NCBI RefSeq assembly: GCF_014633365.1
Contig: NC_068351.1
Span: forward strand, 9,058,907-9,122,906
Direction of reading: 5' to 3'
DNA length: 64,000 nt
Source of the DNA: Diospyros lotus
Taxonomy: Eukaryota > Streptophyta > Magnoliopsida > Ericales > Ebenaceae
In this document: piece by piece, positions 21,701 through 33,000 of the stretch
Layout of the letters: the number at the start of each line of letters is the position of its first letter
How positions within the stretch are numbered: position 1 is the first letter of the stretch
Notes under the pieces: model-generated
Databases searched by the model: none
What the model was told of the DNA's origin: nothing
What the model saw: the letters and a program-made list of their open reading frames with translations, nothing else
Translations under genes and position numbers: made by a program

Positions 21701-24700
21701 TATCTAAAAAGCTGTAGTTGACCAAATAAAATACCAAAATACTCTCTTTAAAATCTAAAATTTACAACATAAAGGAAATAAGTTGTAATGCCCCGGTCCC
21801 ACTCGCGGGTGTTACCGACGATAATCTCCTGGATTCCTCGCCCCGAAGCCCGAATTTGAAGGGTAGACTATGTTTCATGACGAAACGCCCTAGGTGGGAA
21901 CTAGGCTTCGTCTGGCCCTTCGCTTACCCAGGATCCATAAACACCCTAGGACCTCGCGAGTTTCTTATGAATAAAGAAATAACCCGCTACACCGCCCAAG
22001 GGCTTCAAGATGCGTCTTAACACCAGGCTAGACTAAGGGGAAAACTCGTACTCAGAAAAATCCTCCAAATTTTCCGCTATTTCATTTCTCGGGGACTCCT
22101 TCAGGGATTTTTATAATTTTTCTATAGCCCAAAGTCTCCCAAAATTGGGCCCTATTATTTCCCTTTTTATTCCCTTAATTTTTGAATTTCCCCCCCCCCT
22201 TTTTTTTTTTTTTTTCGCGCGCGGGCCCCACGGCCGGCTGGGCCCTCCCTGGGCCCGGCCGGGCGCTGCCTGGGGCGGCCGCTCGCTGCCTGGGGCAGCC
22301 GCGGCCCGCGGCTGCGCGGGCTGGCCCAGCAGCGGCCGCGCGCGCGCACCCGCGCGGGCTTGTGCGGCCGTGCGCTCACGCGCGCGCCTGTGCGGCCGTG
22401 CGCTCACGCGCGCGCCTGCTGCGCGCGCACGCCTGCCCCCAGCTGCTGCCCGACCTGCTGCTCCCAAAAAGATTTTCAGCACCCATTTTTTTTTTGAAAA
22501 TTCCACTTTCCAACACCCCAAAAATACCCAAATTCTCCAGAAATTAAAATAAATAAAATACCTCACTTTTCTTCAAATTTACCTTTATTTCTCCATAAAT
22601 AAGGCTTAACAATATTTTTTTTTTTTTTTTATGCTTCCAAAACATACAACAATCATTCACTAAATTGCAACAAGCTTACACAACCCCTTGATGCTTAAAT
22701 CCCCCTTTATTAAGAATATAGCTTACAATATATTTGCTACATCATACATCAAAATAAAAGGTAATTTACAACATGCTTAGGCTTCCAAAACCCAAGCTAA
22801 ATTACATGAGTTCCTTAGGGTCTTCATTTCATCAAGCATGCTTAACCTTCCAAGATCCCTTCCTTCTTGCACATGAGATACCTACATGGTGAGGATAAAA
22901 ACCTCATGAGCTATTAAGCTCAATAAGGGTGCAATGACAATAGTATGAACATGAAAATAAATGTGATGCCAATGCATGTATGCAACATGGTTAGGGCTTC
23001 CACATCCTCACAACCACCTTGGTTTGAGGCTTTAATCTACCCTACCCCACTCAACCTCATGGCCATAGGTCCTAGCACAAACAACATGCCAATGCACACA
23101 TAGAAATCATGCATCATACTTACAACTTGCAAGCCACCATCCCATGGGGCTATCCCTTACCTTAACTCCATTCCTTGAAGCTTGAACCCATTCTAGCTTT
23201 ATTCCCACTCTTCTCCTTGAAAGAACCTTGAATAAAATAAATCCCATGGATTTAGAAGAAATGCATTAGGAAAAAGGAAGGAAACCTAGCCTTTAATGGT
23301 TAGAAAAATAATACTTCCCTTACCTTTCTTCTTTCCTTTCTTCTCTTGGGAGAAAATTTTCCTCTCTTTTGCAAAAAAAATGGAAGACTCCTCCATTTCT
23401 TTCTCTCTTCTTTCATTCTCTTTTCAAATGGCCAAAGAAGACAAGTCTTCCTTACACTTGCTTATTTGTATTATTTCTCCCATCATTCAAGAACAAATTC
23501 TAGCCTTTGGATCTTATGGATTTAAGAGATTAAATCCTAGCCCTTTACCAAAAGCACAATCCATGTGCTTTGTAAGAACAAATCTTGGCCATACACTTTA
23601 CCTTTCAAGAATACATCCAAGCCATTGAAAGAAACACAACCCATGGCCTTAGTCTTCTTAAATCTCAACCATAGGATTTCTTTCACTTTTCCAAGACCAA
23701 ATCCCCACCATTTAAGAAAGCACAATCCAAGACTTATGGAGAGCTTAGATCCCAACCTTTGGATTTCTTTGGAGATTAAATCTCCACCTTCCACCTCATC
23801 TCTTCTCTTGGATTAACAAACCCACTTGGAAATCCATGCCCACTTGAAGGTTTTAATTTCATTCATTGGATTTAATTCCACTTTCAAGACAAATCCTCCA
23901 CCCTTGGATTATCTTGAATTCCCATTTCTTTCTCATTTATTTAAATGGGACTATTTTCAAGCTATCATCTTGAAAGACATATATACATATATTACATATA
24001 AATTAAATCCCACATTTTCCAAACATTAATGGGTGACTAATTTCCCATTTTCTTTTGGAATTTTCTTTAATTCAAGTGATCATTACACCCACATGGCTAA
24101 AATGGCTCATCTTATTTTCTTTTCCATTTAAATAAAAGCCACCATTTTTGCTTGAACAAGAATATGCCAAGTGTCACTCTAAGACACAACTTGGCTTCCA
24201 AGCTTTAATCTTATCCATCCATGTGGCACCACCAAATAAATACACCAATTTAGGAAAAATTAGTTATTTCCACTCCCATAATTAATTTCCCCTTTTTCTC
24301 ATATTTAATTCCTTTATGGAATTTCTCTCCAAAATTACTAAAATACCCTTTGTGAATTTTCAATCCCATTTATCTCCACATAATGCAAAATAGGAACTAA
24401 TTCACTTCCACACTTAATTCCATCTTGGAATTATTTTCAATTTACCAAATTACCCTTTATTGGACTTCATTATCCAAATTACCAAAATACCTCTCTCATA
24501 GGGCACTCTCAATCTCAAGGATCCAACACCTTCTCACGGGCATTTTTGGAATTTTTCTCACTTTCTTTCTCATTTTTTTAACACCTGTAACACTGGGTGT
24601 TACATAAGTTGCCATAATTTTGGCTAAGCCAACTACCCTCTGGGAACAGATGCAATATGTCTAGAAAATACACTCACATGCTCATTCATCACATTTTTGT

Positions 24701-27700
24701 TCTTGAACTGAAGATCATTTTAAGCAAAATTTTATTAACTGTACATGTTTGAAAAATCCAGTTTTCAATCTTACAATGCAAGTCAAGGACAAAGGTAAAA
24801 GTTAGTTATCAAGAAGGATCCAATTGGTTCGATTGTTTAAGAAACACTAGAAGCCAACTATGTGATTCAGATCAAGACAAAGTTTGGTAAGATTGCTGAG
24901 CACCTTGTTTTAAGAGGCATGCAAGGGGTGAATTAAAAGAATTGATATATTATATATTTTTGGGAGAGGGGTCTGCAAGTGGGGATTTTTATTGAATATG
25001 ATCTCAAATGATGTATGAGGCCAGGGCTTCAATTTTCTTATAGTAGGTATGAAGTAGTGATCTAATATCAGTTATATGTCTATGTTTTTAGGAATTTTAA
25101 TAATGCTAAAAAATACTAATGAAATGAAAGGAAATATTGAATTCCAACTAAATTATACCTCTTCACATGTTTATCCTGTAATTTTGTGAAATGGCTTCAA
25201 TAATCAATGCACACATATAGGATAATAGCATGATAACATGACAGGGTTGGAGGAAAGAGTTCGAATTTAGAGGGAACATCCTTGAGCTTCTGTTTGTGCA
25301 TGAGATGAAGTGATAAAAAATGTTTACATGTGTGAATGTATCTCAAATTATTTTTGTATTGCTTGCCATAAACATGCAAACATATATTTTCTTGATTAAA
25401 ACATATTGCTCTTAGTAATATATAGAAATGAGCTACAAAACATATTTAGGATTAAAGGTTAGAGAAACCATGAAATTGTGTTTTTCCTAGTATATATTTC
25501 TAGAAATGCATCTGAGTGTATTTACGATCAATTTATTTACTTCAAGTTTGACTGTGCAGTTTTAAATGATGCAATCAAAATCAATATTTCTTCTATTATT
25601 TTCCTATCCAGTTTAGTTTTTATTTGTTCATTCTTTGCATTGTGCTCTTGTGTTTATGAAGAAACTCAATCTCATGTTTCTTTACAGGCTTCTGAAGATG
25701 CTAAGAAACTGGTTAGCCAAGAAAGGTCCTATGCTTGTGCAGAGATTGAGAGTGCCAGAGCAGTAGTGCAAAGAATTGGAGAGGCTCTTGAGGAAGAAGA
25801 ACGAATTTCGCAGACCTCAGGAAAGCAGGTTCTGAATGTGATCTGGGATATCAGTATTATATATTTACATAATGTATGCTTGTATGTATTTATGAATTCT
25901 GTTAAACATTGCCTTCTGGATCCTGAACTGATGTATATAAGTAGTGTTCCATGAGGAGATGAAACAAATAATGAAGAAGCCTTATAATCAGAATGTGATA
26001 GAATCCTGAAGTTGGTGTGGCTGCCTGAGAATCTCATTATCAAGTGTTATATCTGACTTAATTATTATTCATTAATTTGTCTATTCCACCTTTTGTTGGA
26101 GTTGAAACCATGTTTTTTATGATTGGCAGTGTTTGCTTTTACTTGTTGCACCAGGAACCTGCCTAGATTTGTGTAGCCAGCAAATGTCTAAAATCCCATC
26201 TTCCTTATAGGATAACGCCCAACATTATCCTATAACATTTATGTATGTATTTTTTATGTCATGCCGTTGGGCCTAGATTCTTGTTTCTTTCATAGCTTAC
26301 CTTTTCACATTTTGATTGACCAGTTTAGATTGTTATGGGTTTTGTATTTGGAATTGGGAAAAACGTCTAAGATTGCCTTGTAAATAGAAATCTTGATGAT
26401 AGTTTGATGCTAAGGATAGGAATTAAACCTTAAATTTGGAATTAGGCCTCAAGAAATGTTCCTCAAGTTTGGAATAGCAAAATTGATGGATAATAGATAA
26501 GTTATCTTTTCATTTGCTAAAGGTGACAACTTTTTCCTTTAAGAATTTAATATATGTTAGAACTTGATCATTATCTAGTGGTTTTCGTTAATCTTTTGTT
26601 TTTTATTTAGGCAGATTGTGTGTCAGGTGTTACTATTGGTTTATACAATTTAATGTAAAGCGGTATTCATGATTGATTGATTTTTATCCTACTGCTGCTC
26701 TGCTATTACAGAAAGCATAAATATGATCAACTAATTAACATGGCTCACACATGAACAAGCCATAAATATAACAATGATATTTTAATTTTAGATAGGGAAA
26801 ATCAGAAGGTTAAGAATAAGAGATGATAGAGCCAGTCATCAACAGTGGAATTGGAATTCTGTGCATCTGTATAGTTAGCGGATGGAAAATATTCATTTTA
26901 TTGTAGTTCTAGAAAGATTAATGCACATGTTTGTTTCCTAGGAACTATGAGGGATCCCTTGCTGAGCATAATTGTGTAATAGCTTTTCTTTTCTTTTCTT
27001 TTCTCTTTTCCCTGTTGCCCTTTCCATCTTTGTTCTAAAGAAATTCATTGACTTTTCGTGTCTCCTCCTTGTTCTATATCACTAATTTTCTTCACATGCT
27101 CCTGGACAGTTTACAAAAACAAGGCAAAATCATTTAGTGAACTCTCTTGTTTCCTAAACTTGTAGTGCACTGAAAATTTGGGTGTCCTCTAATTCCTTCA
27201 CACCTCTCTTGTTAAATATTGAGTCATATGCTTTTGATAAAACAATGATTTGATAATTTTGATTCATGTAGTAGCACTAAGTTTAGGGTTGAATTGGTTA
27301 ACTCCGTAGTTCCTAGAGGCTGATCTTTAGTTCTTCACTAACAATAGCTGATAGCATTTGTTTCAGTTCTTCATTTTTTGGATGTTCTTCACTAACAATG
27401 CTTAGAAACCACTTGTGTTCTTGATGCATCTTGTGATAGTTCTTTGACAATTGACATGCTGCATCATAGTGGGAGTACTTGGTGGCTCACCCCCAGTAGA
27501 TAGTTCATTAAACTATGTTTCTTGTATAGAACTTCCATAGACAATACTGCTTAAATTGTACAACTGTTGATGCAATTATCACATGTTGCTTGTTTCATAT
27601 CTGTTCCATAATTCATAACATTTACTAAATTTCTTGTTTTAAGTTATGTTCACAGCTGTTTGTTGATGTTATTGACTTCTCAAGTACTATATTGCTGTTT

Positions 27701-30011
27701 GTTCACAGAACACGTACTTCTATTGCCAAATTAGATTTTTTAAAAGATCTCACTGGAACCTTTTTTCCTGTTCCTGGATTATCTACATTAACTTTCAAGC
27801 TTACTGAAGTCTGCTCAACTTCAGGGGTCTTAATTGCATTATTTACACTAATGCTTTAGTTCTTTACATGTTTAACATTGCTTTTTGGCAGCATTCGATA
27901 ACTTGCATTTTAGATGAGCTATATTTCATGAGGTAAAGCCAAATATTAACTTCTCTCAAGAGGATACCTGTTTCTTAGAATTGTTTGTCAATAATGCTAG
28001 GAGCTCAAGGAACTAATGGAGGAGGTTCAAGAAGCTAGAAGAATTAAATTGTTGCATCAGCCCAGCAAGGTATGTAAAGATTGAATTCATTTCTTTGTTT
28101 TCTGTGAGTGCTTCTAATTAATTTCAGAAAGTCCCATCTTTTTTCCTTTATCTTAGACAAAATAAAAGATTCACTAATTATTAGTATGTGTATATTTCTG
28201 TATATGCATATATCCATGTATCATAGTATTTCCTTCTTGAGAACTTCCACTTTTGTTAATTACTGTGTTTTACGAGATGCCACTTGATGCCCACAATTTA
28301 TTGCTTGATGTCCACAATTTATTGCTTGATGTCTTTGTTTTCTCTCTTTTGCGAGCTGAATCCCTCAGCAATAAGTGACAGTAGTTTTTCTCATACATAA
28401 CTTTGATCTATCTAGGTTGACGCATCAAACAATTGTTTGCTCAAGGTTGAAGTGTCAAACAATTGTTTGGGCAACATAGAGTAAATTAGGGTAGACTAAA
28501 TTCGCCCCATTAATGCTATCTCATTGATGCCAATTCATTATTTTTGCCTGTATGTTTAGCTTTTTGTGATGAGTAGTTGGGGAGAAGTAGTCACCTGTTT
28601 GGAATTTGAGAAAATGTGGTGTGTTTAATAGGTGATGGACATGGAACATGAGCTCCGTGCGCTACGACTTCAGATTCGGGAAAAGTCTACCATTTATATC
28701 AAGCTTCAGAAAGAGGTTAGTGATTTGTATGTTTTAATGCCTACATTTATTCCTTGTAAGATAAATGCTTATAAGCTGAAGTTCTCAAGATGCAACATTT
28801 CTTATGTGTTTGGAAAAATAGATGCACAGGTATGATTAAGAGTTCCGGTGTTGCTTTACATGCGCTTCAACATTCTAATTTCTTTTTGGGTGATGAATTT
28901 TCAGTATCAAGAAGAATTTCTAGTTCCATTCTTTTTTTGTGGAGTGTCTTTGTTGCTCTTTTTTTTTTCATATTACAAATCAATGGCAAGCTATCAAAAC
29001 TTGTAGTGATCATAAGTTGTAATTTCTGCCATCTGCATCAACCTATTTTTTCTCTTGATTTGAGCTTCCACTCAAAGCAGTTCCTTGCTAGAGAGCATGG
29101 ATTTTTGGTTTTTTGTACCAATGTTTGATGGGTACCTGATACAAACATGTGTCTAAATAGAACTTTTAGAACTTAGCTTGGGAAAGAATCCCCAATAATA
29201 AGTTTAGGTTGGGATATAAGAAACACAGAAGTGAGGCCTAATAGGAACTAGTTATCTTCTTTTTATTTTGTATGTTCAAAGATGTTATGTTATTGGTATT
29301 ATGGAGTGCATGGTTCTTCATGTTTAACTAGTAGTAAATTTGTAATATTTTGAATATTTTCATAGAGGGTGAGCCTAAATAGCAACTATAAGGTTGCTCC
29401 TTCTCGACTTGAAGGTCACAGGTTCGACCCTAAGTAGTGGGGAGTTTTGTGAATTGGGATGCCCTTTTTTTTGTATAAAGATATTGGATTAGTGGTACTT
29501 CTTGTATATGCCTTTTGGTTCTTTATTTCATAAGTGTTGCTATCAAAAAATATAAATAATATATCCTGACACAGCGGGTAGCGCGTGTATAAAGAAAACA
29601 CACAAAGAAACCCTTAAAACAATAAGTTTCAAGTACCCTTGAGAGAACAAATTTCAAAGACCAAAGCTGGACTCTCAACTAGGCGCAAGAACCGAAACTG
29701 TTTGCTGGAAAAAACCGAACTGGTTTGCTGGAATTTATTGAATAATAAAACTGATTACAACCCCTAACTTCTAGGTATATTTATAGAGTTTGACTAATCC
29801 ATCTAATACTTGTAAAAAAAAATCCAACTAGGATCTTAATAGAAATAAAACCCTAACAAACATGAAATAGAATTAACATCCTAAAACATATGAAGTATTA
29901 AAATACTGTTCCGCTACTGTTTCGTTGCTACTGTTCCGGCTTGGTCGGGTCGGCCTTGGGCCAGGGTCTTGATTGGTGACTGCATCATATCCTTTTTACT
30001 ATAACCACATC

Positions 30012-30059
<48 letters not shown>

Positions 30060-33000
30060 ATAAATCCTTCTCCATGCTTGCTTTTTCCATAAAGCCAATT
30101 ATCCCTAAAGAATGTATGAAGTATACCATGGTTGAAATTTAAATAGGCATAAAATAAGAATCAATGGTTGGCCATGTACAGTAACTGTCCATCGACAATG
30201 AACCACCTGCTTGGGTAATGTATTATTTATATGATAAGCAAAGAAGTATATAGACAGGAAAAAGAAAACCTATGAATATATGAAATCACTTATCACATCT
30301 TGAAGAAGAAAATGAGTAGGATGAAGTGCATGTCAAGGATGTGGAAGTTGATGACAATGAGTCTACAAAGGTTGCTAAGAGGAGAATGATACAGTAGTAA
30401 AGAAAATTCCATGCCATATGATGAGGCTAAGGATGAATCGTGAGGTAAGCTTGATAAGTTGCAAGAGTCATCTCATGCTTTATTTCTACTTTAACTGGAT
30501 GCAAGTGGATCAATAGGAAGCGGGCAGATGTGGGATGGTATCGTCGTTACTTTTTCTAGGGGAAAATTCAAAAAGCCAGGACATGATTGAATGCCAGAAA
30601 TTGATGGTGATAAATGGAGCTGGTAGTTAAAATAATGATTGTTTTCGTGAGGGCATTAGAGGTGGAGTTGATTGTCAAAGGAGATGGAACATGTAAAAGA
30701 AGTTGGAAATTAGGGGGTGGGGGAAGAATTGCTTGGAAGACTATTTTCATTTCATTTTTGATATTTCTGTTGTTTTACTTAACTTCACTACACTAATATT
30801 GTACCGAGTATCTGAGCAAGGGAACTGTCTTGGTGATTATGGCTTATTTTCAATAATAAGGCTCGTTTTTGGCAATTTTGCATTATCATATTAGAGGTTC
30901 ATGAATTCACTGAGGCAAGAAACTTGGGTGCTTTCTTTTTTTTTTTTTTGATAGAAAGGCAGCGATTTATTTATAAGAAGAAAAGCTACAAGAAAACATA
31001 AAAAACAGATCCCAGGAAACAGAGCTATTCACCCCAGAACAGAACATCGCCAAAAGATGGAAAAAAATACAATCCTACCAGACGAGCGTTCAGGGAGTGG
31101 ACAGAAGAAGAAAAATGGATAATCTAACTGAGGGTGTGAGAACCCGCCAACCCATGGATAATCTAACTGAAGGAAAGTTGAGTCAAATCCCTTAATCCAT
31201 TCCACCAGCCTCATGATTATCAGGTGGAAGAAATCCAACCCAGAATTGTCAGCTCCTTCAAATACTACACAAATTCGTTCTAACCAAATTGTCCATAGAC
31301 TGCTATAGAAAATCATAAACCAGAACTTTCTTTGAGATTTGCCCACCGCAAAGAGAGGCCACTGCTCAAATAGGTCCAATATCTAGAGGGAACAGACCAA
31401 GGTGGAACCCCGCCGGCTAAATATTTCACACCAAAAAACTTGAGTGCTTAATTAGTTGATCTAGATGATATTTTCTTGCTGTCCAGTTGGCTTTTGCTCT
31501 TTGCAATATTAATTTGTTTGGATAGTCTTCTGCAAATGTTCACACCTGGTTTACTTTTTGTTTGCTATTTTGTTGATTTTCCCTCTTCTATGCTCCACCC
31601 TCCTTTCCTAACCTGTTCTTTCTGTATTCTTAACACCTGAAATGGAGACATAAGAGACTTGGCTTCTACAGTTCTCAAGGTTTGTGCTGCAATTCTTGTT
31701 TTTGCAGCTGGCAATGAGCAAGAGGGCCGAGGAGAATGGATTCTCTTTATATGAGTTTGTTGGTTCTGAAACTCTAGGGTCATCTTTGCGAATACAACCT
31801 TGTGTAGATGAAGCTCAAGACCTTTCAAAATGCTCAATTCAATGGTATCGTATGCCAACTGAAGGTAGCAGAAGAGAGTTTATTGCAGGTATTCAGTCCA
31901 CCTTCTCAGAGTCATGGCTGGGGCTTTCTCATGTCCTTAAATTGGAGTACTTCTATATTTAATCTTGTAACATTTGTAGCACAAATTGCATGTCACGCAT
32001 AATTATTAATCTTCTACATTCACTAACTGATGATTATGGTGCACATACAGTGTAATTTAATGGAGAGCCTTCAGGATTGTAGGCATAAATCCGTCAGTTT
32101 ACCTTTTCTTTATAAAAATCAAATCCCAAGAATGTATTTATGTTCAATTCTCATCCGGCACCTTTTGATGGCATTCACACTCCTTGAAATGTCAACAAAT
32201 AGCTGTCATGTACTTACTTCCAAAGACTAACTGTAGTTCTAGATGACAAGAAAAGCTGCGGTTCACAAATCACAAAGGAAAACTTACTATTGCTTTGAAT
32301 GGTTTATTATCCCTCCTGTCTGCATAAAAGAGAAAATTCCACATTAAGTTTATTGAAGAGGAGGAGTTTTAAATGGTTGATGAAGAGCTGAGTAGAAGAA
32401 GTACAAAGACGTCAGGTTTTTCATTGGGAAAGGTGATATTACTAGAGAGAGAGGAAATGTACTCCCGTATCCATATGATGGTAATGCCATTAAGAACCAG
32501 TTGGTGTCAGGTGCTTCCTTCGGTGATTGGTATGGAGAAGCATTGGTCTTACACAGACTTGATGGTTTGTCAATGAGGTGACCTCAACTGTCGTAAAGGT
32601 AACCTTTGAAGCTAACAGCTTCTCATGACTTTTCCTCATAAGGAGCGTGGGTCTCTGGCTCTCTCTCTCTCTCTCCATGTGTGTGTGTTTTCTATGCTGT
32701 CCTTGGTGCATGCCTGTAAGGAACCCCACCTTGAATAAAAAATTGAATCAAAGGACTCTATGCATGGGTGACAAGGGTTGTACTGAGGTACCCTGTGATT
32801 TTAGAATGACCAGAACCAAGGGCGTAACCGGGCCTTTCTCCCAACACATCCTGGCATAGTGCCTTTTATGTACTTAAGTGGATATCACATCAAATATTGC
32901 CTTTTTTCTAGTTGAATGATCTGATGTCCGACATTAAGAAGGACCTTAGCCAGTTCTCATGTTTTATTCTTGAAGGTACAATGAAGATATAAGTGCTGAA

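Larger units (their letters stand above)
21518..24650. mobile_element. Small TIR element (MITE) in SCAB1 intron, split by a solo LTR
   Basis: Left terminus at about 21518: AGAGGTGTTTGGCTTAGC. Right terminus at about 24625-24645: GGCTAAGCCAACTACCCTCT, nearly its reverse complement. Between them, about 270 bp of element (21518-21783) is followed by the solo LTR 21784-24604 and then the last 45 bp. The ends resemble hAT-type MITEs, but I could not find an 8-bp target duplication. Confidence 0.45.

Noticed and set aside
22111..22566. Long overlapping frames of 121-151 codons rich in Ala, Arg, Pro and Gly
   Set aside because: They exist because the GC-rich island of the solo LTR lacks stop codons. 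There is no domain, and three frames overlap with similar length.
23296..24029. Several frames of 60-110 codons
   Set aside because: They lie within the 2.8-kb solo LTR and have no recognised protein text.
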